From positions 12,834,001-12,898,000 of the forward strand of contig OX419760.1 of assembly GCA_948567375.1 (NCBI GenBank): DNA of 64,000 nt, in the 5' to 3' direction. Made by a program: the position numbers and the translations under genes. Positions within the stretch are counted from its first letter, which is position 1. Every line of letters begins with the position of its first letter. The notes under the pieces were generated by a model. It was not told where the DNA came from and searched no databases. It was given only the letters and a program-made list of their open reading frames with translations. Shown here one piece after another: positions 11,399 through 21,710 of the stretch. The stretch is from Lunularia cruciata. Its lineage: Eukaryota > Streptophyta > Marchantiopsida > Lunulariales > Lunulariaceae.

Positions 11399-13485
11399 CA
11401 ACATAGCACTCTCTTAAGATGTTGCACTCAGGCAAGCTGCTACTTTTTCTTCTTCCATTTGTTAGTGGGAGCAAAGAATTGGGCATTCATTTGATAGAAG
11501 GTTCACATGTGATACTTCTACTGGTAGTCCCAAAAAATGGATTTTTGTACATTGATGAAGCCATCCATATGAGCTATCCCCAAGGTCATTCCAAGTCAAC
11601 AATCCCACATGTCAGCTTGCTGGACCAGATACATAAAGGTAGTATTTTGGATCTCTCGCCAAAATGGGTTGAAGGCACTTCCCTCCTTCACATCATTCTG
11701 TCCTATCCAATGATATACTTGGATTAAGACCTTGCAATATACGATTGAGTGGAAAACTATAGGATCTTTGGAGGTATACCATTGATCTCAACATTTACAT
11801 AATTTCTTGCACGATTGTAGGATGATGCCGCACATCTGGCCAATATTATGGCTTCTTCTTGTAAGAGAAATGTCAAATTCCTCATGAGCAAGGTATTTCC
11901 ACATCCAATTGTTCTTGAAATGTCTCTTTATCCTCTAGGAAGGGCCTCTAATTGGGCGGGTAAGCCCATTGTCTCCATGTTGGCATAGGTAGGAATGACC
12001 AAGGCAAGACCTTTATATTAGAGACAACCAACACAACAAAATATCTACTGGGATCATTAAGTTGGCATGGTCTTGGAATTGGACAACAACATGTGGAATT
12101 TGGTCATGTCTAAGAACATAATGGAAATCCTCATGTACTACAATGGGAAGTAAGGGACTCCTTACCTTGTTTTTCCATTATAGGTGGTATGATATAGGAA
12201 GTCCTTTTACTATGGGCTTGCTTGATTTCAGGATGTACAAGGTAGCTCTTGGGCAGTCTGATCTGCTTGAATCCTATTCCTCCTTGCTGAGATTTGCTGA
12301 GATCTTGCATTTTGTTATAACATTTGACCATGCAAGCGCTTAGGGCCTCATAAGCTAGAGAATATTTGAATTCTTGAACTAAGGAAGTCCAAACTTGCTT
12401 CTCTAATGCTCTTAGGGATGTGTCTAGCAAGTGGGAAAAGTTGGTCTAAGTCTTCTCTCCCAATTGGTCAAACAAAAACTCAACTCTTGCACCACTATAT
12501 TGATGTGCACATTTAGGGACCCAAGATTGCTTCTAATAATAGTATTGCAAGCACTCTATAATCAAGTATCCTTGTGGATATGGGCAATTCTGCATTCATT
12601 ATCCAAGCTACTTCAATGTATTCCCTCATTGGACATACATGTGGCTTCAAAGCTTAGCCTTGGTTAACCAACTTGAGGTAGTATATCAAGTACCTTAGGT
12701 GAAGTAGGATAGATGCACTACTACATAGGTCAACTCATGAAGATTTTCCTAAAAGATGTCCATCTATAGAATAGCTTTAGCTAGCACACACCTGGTTCTC
12801 TAGAGTTCCCAAAATTCCACACCAGATGCCCTCAGAGTCACACACATAGCAAGGCAAATTGTTCCATCCTTAGAGTCACTCAAAGAGAGACATGATGGGT
12901 GATTGCCACTCTTGTGATCAGTAATGCAAGATCAAATTAGTAGATCTGGTCCACCAAGATGAAGACTAACATCTCTTGCTGTAGTTGGTTGAAGGTTGTG
13001 AATATCTCCTTCTGCATATCTTGTGTAAGATCAGGTCAAGGAAGGAAGGGATACTAGGCTGATCATTCTTTATCTACCATATAGAATGCCTCCACCACCA
13101 ATTCCACTTGATTCATGTTAATGACTCATAGAGGCCAAATTGTCATGAAAATTGGGGTGGAGTAACCACTATAGGATTATAGCTGGACCCATGGTAAGGA
13201 GGAATGACCAAGGGTACCCACTCCTAAAAATCATGGGGATCTTGTGAAACCTACTTGACTTGGTCCAAGATAGCTTCTAGTGCAAGTGCTATATGGCTGT
13301 TATTGACCATGCACAACTTTCTAACCCATTGATCTTCAGCATGTGTTGAGAAATGACCACTTTTTATATGGGATCTCTAGGTTTCACAGCTTGGGAGATA
13401 GTTATGAAGTACAAGAACTCTTCCTCTAGAGTAATGGTACATTTTACTACTTTCTTCACTAGTTCTGTCACTTTTAGAGGCAAGT
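11399..13485 (-). pseudogene. Decayed minus-strand coding region of unknown type
   Basis: Minus-strand frames such as 12131-12430 (99 codons) and 13364-13485 suggest an eroded protein, but I recognise no domain. Before insertion of the element at 13491-23434 this segment was continuous with the decayed frame at 23435-26560. Joining the two flanks across one TGGTT keeps the frame open, with the end near 13364 reading AVKPRDPI then a stop. Function unknown; transposon origin is likely. Confidence 0.4.
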
Positions 13486-13490
13486 TGGTT
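13486..13490. repeat. Target-site duplication TGGTT, left copy
   Basis: TGGTT directly abuts the left end of the methyltransferase-bearing element and is repeated at 23435-23439. Five base pairs is the usual duplication for Ty3/gypsy integrases. Confidence 0.8.
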
Positions 13491-13596
13491 GTCGTGCGTA
13501 TATACATCGCTACACAACATACATCGCTGTCAACATCATACACTATAAAATCACAACTCACACATAAGTCATACATAGACTCTAAAGTGCCACAAT
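13491..13596 (-). repeat. Terminal repeat A, outer copy
   Basis: This 106-bp segment runs from GTCGTGCGTATATACATCGC to GTGCCACAAT and differs from the inner copy at 14048-14153 at only two positions. It forms the left end of the insertion, directly next to TGGTT. No copy exists at the right end. Confidence 0.9.
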
Positions 13597-14044
13597 AATC
13601 AGATTGCTTAACATTCTCAACTCAACTCAACTCAAATCAGTACTTGATCTGTCACTCTATAAACTGCCAACAACTGGGCACTGATTACAGTCAAGCCACA
13701 CCCACTCAAGCATAGAGAATCCAGGTGACGCTCGCCGGCCTCTGTCCACCATAGCCAGGAACTCGAAGGCTCAACATCAGGGAAGTGAGCTCTCTGGAGC
13801 TCACTTCAAAACTATACCCCCTGGACTTGAGCTAGCCTTGAAACCCTAACGGTCCCGCTGATGGCACACTCGACGGTGCAAATGGTGCAAAGTGACGGTG
13901 GGCCCCACCGTGAAGTCAGTACCCCGAACACAAAATCTAACCGTCGGAAAGTAGTCCTTGAGAAACTGCTAGAATAACTCTAACTACCATCACTGGAACT
14001 CCAGTGTTCGAGCATCTAGATGCGGAACTACAAATGGTGTGACA
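13596..14044 (-). repeat. Terminal repeat B, left copy (3' LTR body)
   Basis: The 449-bp segment in minus orientation begins TGTCACACC and ends CTGATTA. It matches 22986-23434 with 10 transitions. At least five of the ten sites lie in a CG dinucleotide in one copy and TG or CA in the other. That is the expected trace of deamination at methylated cytosines. Confidence 0.93.
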
Positions 14045-14047
14045 GCT

Positions 14048-14153
14048 GTCGTGCGTATACACATCGCTACACAACATACATCGCTGTCAACATCATACAC
14101 TATAAAAGCACAACTCACACATAAGTCATACATAGACTCTAAAGTGCCACAAT
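14048..14153 (-). repeat. Terminal repeat A, inner copy, probably the start of the true LTR
   Basis: In minus orientation it starts TGTGGCACTTTAGAG directly after a polypurine tract, so it is probably the U3 start of the LTR. A TATA-like TTTTATAGTG lies about 50 bp before its junction with B. Three bases (GCT on the plus strand) separate it from B. If the full LTR is A plus B, its length is about 557 bp. Confidence 0.75.
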
Positions 14154-14162
14154 CGCCCCCTA
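14152..14162 (-). promoter_or_regulatory. Polypurine tract of the methyltransferase element
   Basis: The minus strand reads TAGGGGGCGAT immediately before TGTGGCACTTTAG. Its position fixes the LTR start at the inner A repeat rather than at B. Confidence 0.65.
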
Positions 14163-14319
14163 GCTGGCGGTTAGGTCCCTCTAACTCCAGATAGCCATCT
14201 ACTCTAAGTATATGGTATACCCTCTAATGGGCAAAGATCAGGAGGCCGGGTGCTATGGAGCCCCATCGTTAGTCGCCTGTCTGCAATCTATACCATATAA
14301 AGAATGAACTAGCTATAGG

Positions 14320-14460
14320 TCAAGTACATCTAGGACATAACCACTGTCCCTGAGGAACCACCGTGAGAGGAGGAGTCATACATGCCATATGCCATCCTCT
14401 CGAACAGCTATCACACATTAACATAGTAGCAGCTCCACCAGAAGAGCCACATAACATACA
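14320..14460 (-). pseudogene. PHD finger at the C-terminus of the integrase
   Basis: The last 46 residues before the TGA stop contain CMLC, MCDSC, GWHMAC and WLCPRC. The spacing is C-x2-C-x11-C-x2-C-x4-H-x2-C-x14-C-x2-C, a textbook C4HC3 PHD finger, including the conserved Trp two residues before the seventh ligand. PHD fingers bind histone H3 tails or other chromatin marks. It sits in the same open frame as the integrase, about 40 residues after its C-terminal module, exactly where chromoviruses carry a chromodomain. The inferred role is steering integration to chromatin with a given histone state. All eight zinc ligands are intact although the polyprotein upstream is broken. Confidence 0.92.
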
Positions 14461-15660
14461 CCTCAAGCCTGCACGTACAAGTGCCAAGCTTGGGTCCATA
14501 GTACCATCAATGTTTGGAAGGTAGCATGGCGCACAATTGCGCACATGATCCTTCCAAACAACACCATCACGTCCTTCTAACACAAGGACTCTAGATGGCA
14601 AAACCTCGCGCACTCTCAAGATAGTGCGGCCTGTAGAAACATCAAGTGTCGTTGGTGCTATCTGCTGTAGATATACATAGTCGCCTAGATGAAATCGACG
14701 GATCGAGGGTCTATAACCTCCTCCTCGAATGGTAGCATAGCGTAAAGTATCTCTATGCTGAGCAATCGCCAAGTTCTCAAAGGCCATCGGCATCACTCTC
14801 TGATAGATCTCTGCCCGCTGAGAACATGTGCTCATCCATACATCGGGGTCATCCAAGTCCAAAACTACAGTAGCATCTCGACAAATGGCTGCAGGTAAAT
14901 CTGGATCCCATCCATAGAGTAGAAAGTATGGAGAGAAGGATGCTAAGGAGGCTTGCCGGCTGAACCGATAGCCCATGGCCAACCAAGGTAACTGGAGATC
15001 CCAATCTCCCAAGTGGCCTCTCTGCAAACCATACTTTCGCAATCCTCTCTTCACCGTCTGAACCACTCTTTCTGCTAAACCATCTGCCTCAGGGTGATCT
15101 CGGGATGTAGTACAATGATCAATCAAAGCCTTGTCACACAAGACCTGAAACTCTCCCAAGAACTCTGTACCCTGATCAGTCAAAACCTCAGCTGGTGCAC
15201 CAAAATGACTAAGAACTCGATCCAGGAACGAGTAAGCTGTCCCTTCACTAGACTTGTCAGGAAGTGCTACCAACTCAATCCACTTGGAGAAGTGCTCCAC
15301 CATCACCAAAACATACCGATGATGTCTCACAGTCAGCGGTAAAGGTCCGGCGAAGTCCAAACTTCAACGGTAACCCAATCCCATGATAGGTAATGGGTGT
15401 AATTGTGGCGTATGAGCATTGAATGATGCTCTAACTCGGTCACAAACCACACATCTGGCAACAAACTGCTGTACCTCGGTCTGCATACCGCTCCACCAAT
15501 AATGACTCTGGAGTAAGCTATATGTATGCTTTACTCCAAAATGTCCTAGCTCCTCATGAGCATGACGGACCAACTGTGGTCTCTGTGATGGAAGTGGTAC
15601 TACTCGCACTCTACCATCCTCCCATACATGCAAAAGGTGTCTACCCTCCAATCTGAACCG
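14461..15660 (-). pseudogene. Ty3/gypsy integrase
   Basis: An HHCC zinc-binding domain lies at about 15560-15440, with HAHEELGHFGVKH followed by CVVC. The catalytic core begins with DFAGPLP near 15357 (first Asp). It continues with LTDQGTEF near 15177 (second Asp) and HPEADGLAERV near 15070 (Glu); the last two are 35 residues apart, the DD35E spacing. A C-terminal module with GGYRPSIRRFHLGDYVYLQQ and RVREVLPSRVLVLEGRDG ends near 14580. An in-frame TGA at 15364-15366 separates the zinc domain from the core and looks like a single-base change. Integrase joins cDNA ends to host DNA with a 5-bp stagger, matching the TGGTT duplication. No chromodomain follows; a PHD finger does. Confidence 0.93.
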
Positions 15661-15969
15661 TCTGGCTCGCTGAAGAACACGGTCTCTCTCCTTGGCCCCA
15701 ACTGTGCCACCCACAACACCAGTGCGAAGATAGTCCACCACTAAGACATCATCATGAATGTCTCGCTGAACTATACCAATATCTTCACTCTTTGGATCTA
15801 TGACCTCAATAACTCCTCCTGTATGCGCTGAGAGAGATACCACCAAAGTCTCTGCAAATATACACAGAAAGGCCGATGCATGCGAACCTGGCACCATCTC
15901 CTCATCTGTCTCACCATGCCAACGTGCTCCGGTCTGATCCTGCTGGCTGGGACATGGGTTTCTACTCAA

Positions 15970-16330
15970 CCCATCTGCATCATGGTTCACCACTCCAGGT
16001 CTGTGAACAACCGTGAAATCATACTCCTGTAAAATCAGAGCCCATTGTGCAAGCTTCCCTGAAAGCTTGTCGGACTCCATCAACCATTTCAGCGGCTGAT
16101 GATCAGTGATGAGAGTGAAGGGGTTACCAAATAGGTAACATCGGAAATGTGCTACTACCCAAACTGCTGCCAAGCACTCTCCCTCATATGAACTATACTT
16201 CGCCTCCGCTGAATTGTTGGAGCGACTAGCATAGGCCACCACAAACTCCTTCTCCTCATCATCATGTTGGGTGAGCACCGCTCCAAGCCCCAACATACTC
16301 CAATCAGTGTGAACCTGAAATGGTCGTCCC
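15970..16330 (-). pseudogene. RNase H domain
   Basis: After a one-base frameshift near 16330 the frame reads VHTDWSMLGLGAVLTQ, then AYASRSNNSAEAKYSSYEGE, then ITDHQPLKWLM, and ends near VNHDADGLSR. These carry the acidic residues of the Ty3/gypsy RNase H fold (Asp in HTD, Glu in YEGE, Asp in ITDH, Asp near the end). It would degrade the RNA strand of the RNA-DNA hybrid during reverse transcription. It continues in the same frame into a spacer and the integrase zinc domain. Confidence 0.9.
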
Positions 16331-17330
16331 CTGATCGGTCCTCAAAATAGGAGCAGATGTCAACCTCTCCTTGAGCTCTACAAAAGCTCTCTCCTGCTCA
16401 TCTCCCCAACACCACTCCTCTGTAAGCTTGGTCAGCTTCGTCAAGGCTTTGGCAATGGCACTAAATCCTCTAACATAGCGGCGATAGAAGTTCGCCAACC
16501 CAAGGAATGCTCGCACTCTGCTCACATCCGTAGGCCGAGGAATACGTGCAATAGCCTCCACCTTGGTCTGCTGGACACCAAGTCCTCCGGGGTAGATAGT
16601 GTGACCCAAATACTCAACCTGCTCGTGGAAGAACCTACACTTCCCAGGATGTAATTTGAGTCCATGAGATCTCAACCTCTCAAACACCTCCAACAACTGT
16701 CTCTCATGCTCCTCCACAATAGTGCTATAAACCAAAATGTCATCAATATAGCACCAAGCAAAATCCAATCCAGCTAAGTTCCTATCCATGACCCTCTGGA
16801 ACTCAGCAGGAGCGTTCTTCAACCCAAATGGTAAGAACCTCCACTAATATAACACATCCTTGCCGTGAGGATCAAAAGCCCAAAATGCTGTCTTGGACTT
16901 ATCTTCCTCCCTGATCGGCAACTGATGATATCCTGCTCGAAGATCCAAAGTACTGAAGACCTTTGCATGCCCAATCGCATCAAAAATCTCCTCCGGTGTA
17001 GGCATGGCATACCGATCAGCCCTAGTCTATCGGTTGATAGGACGGTAATCTCCACACATCCGCCTATCTGTATAGTTGCCATGCATATCCTTCTTGGCTG
17101 GCATCACTATCGCTGATGCATACTCTCCATGTGAAATCTCCACCAAACTAGCCTCAAAAAGGTCACTACTCCGGCTCTGAATCAATGTCCTCTCCATATC
17201 ACTATATCGATAAGGACGTCGGAAAATTGGTGTGTCGCTAGTCAGCTCAATCCGTATACCAGGTCCCTTCAGAGCACCCAAATCCTTCATACTGAAGGCA
17301 AAACAACTCGTGTGACTCCTCAAGAACCTC
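16330..17330 (-). pseudogene. Ty3/gypsy reverse transcriptase
   Basis: Landmarks in one frame are GIRIELTSDTPIFRRPYRYS (near 17260), YASAIVMPAKKDMHGN, CGDYRPINR, STLDLRAGYHQLPI (motif A), WRFLPFGLKNAPAEFQRVMD (motif B), CYIDDILVYS (motif C, near 16750) and KCRFFHEQVEYLGH, followed by the connection segment. Two TAG stops at 17027-17029 and 16844-16846 sit where the family has Gln, consistent with C-to-T changes. The catalytic residues of the YIDD box are intact. The frame is shared with the methyltransferase upstream, and a frameshift at about 16330 leads to RNase H. Confidence 0.94.
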
Positions 17331-17769
17331 CAAACCCTCCGTCTTTCCTCTCCAGTAAGCTTGGGTCCAAGATCTGGCTCCCAAGTATCCTCTGTAACTG
17401 TAGTAGGAGTGGAAGACGTACTGACTGGCTGCTACACGGGGCCCTTGGGAGCAATGGTGTCATGCTCCCGACCACTAGAATTCCCAACCTCTGTGTGAAA
17501 AACTCCCTCCACTGTGGCTGCAAGCTCCATACGTCCTCTGGCTGCATCCCATGTGGACCAAGGGTGTAATCCAAGTAGCCCACGCTCACCTGGATGGACT
17601 CCAAGTAGACCACTCTCCCTAGTAGCTACTGGATGTGTCCCAAGAATACCATGTCCACTCGGTCCATCGCCCCCAGCATGTGCCTGAATCGTCTTGATAG
17701 GCACATGGCTCACAAGTGTCCGAGTGGTGATGCCTATCAAGCGCATCCTACGTTGCTCTGCCAAGCCAA
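17330..17769 (-). pseudogene. Spacer between methyltransferase and RT with a GLLGxHP repeat
   Basis: This part of the polyprotein has no recognised domain. It contains three related heptads, GILGTHP, GLLGVHP and GLLGLHP (about 17655-17565), spaced 10-13 residues apart. A TAG stop lies at 17432-17434, and the segment ends in a Thr/Glu-rich stretch before RT. It may be a flexible linker or hold a protease cleavage site; nothing stronger can be said. Confidence 0.6.
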
Positions 17770-18724
17770 GGCTCACAATCCAGGTCAAATAGTTCAGGTC
17801 CATAGCCTGACCTAACACCTGACGCCTGGATGCCTCTGACACTACTGGAACAGCGGTAATACCGGTGCAAAAACCCATTGCCCGCTCTCTCTCATCAGCA
17901 TTGGGCTCCACCAACTGCTGTAACTGTGAGTCCCAAACAAGTCCAGGTCCTCCCTCTCAAAAAGCATGAGAGCCTAGGAAACTCATGAGTGTGGGAAATG
18001 CAGCTCTAGGCTGTCCAACTAGGTTCACCACTGCCATAGGTGACCTATCAGCCACTACCACTGTCTGAGACTGACGTCCAACATCCAAGATATCATCAAC
18101 AAGAATGTGGTCTAGTCGTTGAATCCCATCATAACTACGCTGTAGAACCTCTCTGGGTAAAAGGTTCGTCCACCAAAGACGAAGATGATGAGCCCGTGAT
18201 CCCACTCTGGCTGCATCTAACAATACAGCAGGTCCCATCCATGAATAGACATGATGTGTACTCGCCACCACTCTAGTGCAAGAATCACCCATCAATGGAA
18301 CGTTCTCCAAAAGGTAAGCTGGAGAAACAGACTGATGAACCTGGAGATGTCGTAGTATCCGTAACATCTCCCAAAACACACCAAAACAAGGATCCTGAAG
18401 ACCCAAACCATGGCCTGTACGTGTATGTCCCTGACATGGCCATCCAGAAATCACCAAGTGAATAGGCCCATGTCTCTCTAGGTCATGTGCCCCCAGTAAG
18501 GAAATGTCTCATGGTAAGACCTTTTGGTAACCTCTGACTGCTGACATCGGTAATAACTCCGGATATCGATAGGCCAAGTGTGCCACATGATGTAGAGAGA
18601 CTCGCCTAGCAGTCTCATCTCTCTCTACATACAAGTACCTATGTACTCGGATACCCGCCTGTAACACCGCAGCTAGTCCGGTGCTGATCCCACCAAACAA
18701 CTCCAATAGACATATCCCCTCTAC
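17770..18724 (-). pseudogene. C5-cytosine DNA methyltransferase domain inside the pol polyprotein
   Basis: Motifs appear in the canonical order in a single frame. Motif I is LLELFGGISTG (18709-18677), followed by the acidic loop YLYVERD for S-adenosylmethionine. Motif IV is GWPCQGHTRTG (near 18440) with the catalytic Cys of PCQ. Motif VI is LLENVPL (near 18307). A motif VIII-like VGSRAHHLRLWW is near 18210. Motifs IX-X are FPTLMSFLGSHAF and RRQVLGQAMDLNYLTW (to about 17780). Two TGA stops (18509-18511, 17957-17959) replace probable Arg codons. The enzyme would transfer a methyl group to carbon 5 of cytosine. It lies between protease and RT and is free of flanking host domains. The PCQ box resembles DNMT1-like or bacterial enzymes more than the PCN of DRM/DNMT3, but I do not assign a subfamily. 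Confidence 0.92.
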
Positions 18725-19065
18725 TAGATACTGCCAAGCAATGAGTGTGGTATCCAGAGGTGTCAAAGCAATCGCCTCTGGAGGCTCATCCTCACACTCA
18801 TCCCCTGATGGTACAAAGGCTCCACTCCAAGCCTGCTGCACCAACTGATCTGCATGTTGCTGCAATGCCTCCTCTGAACTCCACAATGGAACATCCAAGG
18901 TGGATGGAACAATCCCACTTGTACTCCATAGCCGAGTGATCTCCTCTGGTACTGGAGTACCCCTCCAACAAGTCACCAGGCCAAGTAACTGCACCGCTGA
19001 AAGCCAAAACAGATGCTGCCATGGTCCCAGAGTGTAGTGATCCAAGACTGCCACTACTGAAGCGT
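18725..19065 (-). pseudogene. Polyprotein segment between protease and methyltransferase
   Basis: The methyltransferase frame is open from about 19065, starting around VVAVLDHYTLGPWQHLFWLS, and runs through an acidic stretch (SGDECEDEPPEAIALTPLD) into motif I. The Trp-rich start and acidic tail match no domain I know. The change from the protease frame occurs near 19065. Confidence 0.6.
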
Positions 19066-20606
19066 ATTGGTAGGCGACATACCCGTCCCTCACCAGACTG
19101 CCAACCAGGTCTATAAGAGGCTGTCTCCTCCCAATAGTCAATACTGAAACCCATGGGGTATAACACTGCTCCCCCAACTAGCACATCATATGACTCAGCT
19201 ATCGTCGCAATAGCCTGAGCTCTCACCACCGAGCTATCAGTCGGATGACCAGGCTGAACCTGGACAACAAGCTCTCCACGTGTGATGTACTGTGTCGAAC
19301 CACCACCAAGAGATGTTTGGATCTGAAATGGACACCTCTCCACATCGGTCTTCCGTAACTCCAGACCAACAATTGCAGCCTTCCCCAACATAAGGGGCTG
19401 CGCACCAGAGTCTAACAAGACTCTCTGTGGTGTATAGACCTTCCCTGAAGGTCCCACCAAACGAAAGATCCCCCTCTGGTTATCCAATAGGACAACACCA
19501 AGTGTAAACCGCGCTCTCTCAAAGGCCGGTCTAGCTGGCAACTCCTCCAGTCTAGCCGCTGCTGCCTGCCATAAACCACTGGTCGCTGAACGGATCCCAT
19601 GCTCATCAACCAAGTCAGCTCCACTACCAACCACCTCTGCTCTAGTAGTAGGAACTGCACCATCCCTACTCTCACACAACGTGGCAGCCAACCGGAACAC
19701 TGGGGCTGGGTCAACTCCCAATGTAAACATGTCACTGGCTGAAAATAAAGGATGCCGCATAATCAGCTGAGCCGGCCCCAACATCATGCTAGACTCAGTC
19801 TGTGTAGTAGCAGGTGGCTGACTAGCAGGTACTCCATCAGGTACTCCATCACCACCTACCACACCTGCACTGGGACGTCTAGGAACCATGGATGTCGTCT
19901 GCAATGCCTCAGATAGCGTGAAAGACTGGGGAAGTCTGACCTGTCTCCCAACCTCTCCTCTCTGTGGGTCCAACTCCACTGATGCTCCTCTAGGCTCTGG
20001 AGCATGTACTGCACTCCTAGTCACTGCTGCAGATGCATCCACCTGTGCTGCTCCGCACATGAAGTCCAAAGCATCTCTATCACCAGCATATGAGGTGGAA
20101 GCCTCAGCACCCGAATCTGATCTCCTCTGAGCAATAGCCATACTAGCCAATCTCTGCTCCAACTGCTCAATCCAACTAGCCATAGCTGTGTCAAAAGTAA
20201 GGGCAGGTACTGCACCCCTACTAGGTGTAGATCCTCTACCACCACCTCTACCACCTCGTCCTCCATGAACTGGAGCTCCTCTACTCCCTGCCATAGCAGC
20301 CCTACCACTCCGTAACTCCAGGTGTAGGTCAAAACACCGATCACTAGTGTGACCAAATCTGTGGCAATGCTCACACTGCCTCTGTGCTGGCTGTGATGCA
20401 CCAGAGGTATCAGGTCCGCTGCCCTGAGTACACTCTCTCCTATGGTGAGGTCCACCACAAGTCCAACAAGCAACACCACCACTCACTGGCTGCTGCTGAC
20501 CCAAAAATGAGGGTAAGGGTCTAACTCCACTAGGCCCTCCACTCGCTCCATAGGATCTGGGCTGTCCACCCTGTCCTCGAAAACCAACTGGGCGTGGTGC
20601 ACTCTG
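19066..20606 (-). pseudogene. Nucleocapsid zinc knuckles and aspartic protease
   Basis: Just after the TAG that ends gag, the same frame encodes two zinc knuckles. CWTCGGPHHRREC (20468-20430) has slightly unusual CX2CX3HX4C spacing; CEHCHRFGHTSDRC (about 20375-20334) is canonical CX2CX4HX4C. A Gly/Arg-rich basic tract follows (HGGRGGRGGGRG), then a long low-complexity spacer. The retropepsin has active-site RVLLDSGAQPLML with its Asp near 19412 and a flap-side SYDVLVGGAVLYPMGF near 19180. The protease would process the polyprotein. The frame is lost near 19065, where the methyltransferase frame takes over. Confidence 0.88.
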
Positions 20607-21710
20607 CTACACTCTAGAAGAAGTCACAACCGTGGATGAGGTCTCCCTACCAAATCCAGATGTCACCACTCTCTCCTCCACCATGTTGAGCTCAATACGC
20701 TCAGCCAAACCAAAGACTACTGCCAAAGTGGGTGAAGTAGCCTGCAACAACGTAGCATCACGAACTCTACGTCGCAACTCCTTGTCCAGTATCCTATACC
20801 AAAATTGGACTGCCTGGACCTCAGTAACTCCCTGAGTGAAACTGATCAGCCGCCTCATGCGAGTATATGCCTCGCGTAAGCTCTCTCCAGCCTTCCGCTG
20901 GAACTCATGCAAGCTCCTCAGCTTGTCAGTCCGCACTCCCTGGTAGTTCTGCCTCAAACATAGGAAGAACTCAACCATGGGGTTAAACCCCGGTACCACA
21001 CCACCTCCTGCAGCGGTACCTCCACTCGTAGTAGCACTATCTCCAGCTAGTGCACCTCCACTAGCTCCACCAACACTACTCGAGCTAGAACTCGTAGGTA
21101 CAGCCGATCTACTCCTGGCCACCGAGCCTAAAGTGATGGAGACATAGTGTGGAGACCAATAATGTCTCCATAACTCAATCTCCTCCAAATGAACTCTCCT
21201 GAACTCATGGTAGTCGTCCATCGGTGGACCCTCCAAGTGCTGAAACAACCCCTTCCATGCCATGAAGGGTGTGAACAAAGTCGGGTTCCGCATCTGCTGC
21301 AGATCACACCAACTATCAAACTCCTGGATGAAGTCATCCAACTTAATGGTACCCACTGTACCAGAGTAACGCCTAGGGCCTTTGGAGGCCCCATAAATCT
21401 CGTCCATGTCCCACAACAACGATGCGGACACACCAAGTGCACTCTCAACTGAATCAGCTCCTATGTCAAACTCCAACTCAGAGTCAATCTCCTCCCTCAC
21501 TTGGACCTGAGATACAGGCTGATACCGAGCACCACTCCAAGTAAACCCACTGCGTACTGCAAGGCTAACTCCTCTGGAATCTCCAAAGAACTCCGTCGTG
21601 ACCACGTAACTGCAACAGCAAACCCAAACCACCAACTGCAACCGCAAGTCACAACTGCAAGTGCCCCACCAAGTGCCAACACCAACTAGACACCACCCAC
21701 TAATGTAACT
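20607..21710 (-). pseudogene. Gag (capsid) polyprotein
   Basis: The open frame of about 368 codons (346 after the first possible alternative start) lacks an in-frame ATG near its beginning. The first internal Met reads MDEIYGASKGPRR. A Ser/Gly-rich spacer precedes a capsid-like stretch, LRSLHEFQRKAGESLREAYT then RRLISFTQGVTEVQAVQFWY, typical of retrotransposon gag. It ends at TAG 20607-20609 followed by CAG, and the same frame continues into the zinc knuckles. The stop may be a nonsense mutation or a read-through signal. The true N-terminus is unclear because frames shift near 21650. Confidence 0.8.

Noticed and set aside
17770..18724. The methyltransferase as a host gene that happens to lie between transposon genes
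   Set aside because: It shares its reading frame with RT, has no introns or host domains, and lies between protease and RT inside matched terminal repeats.
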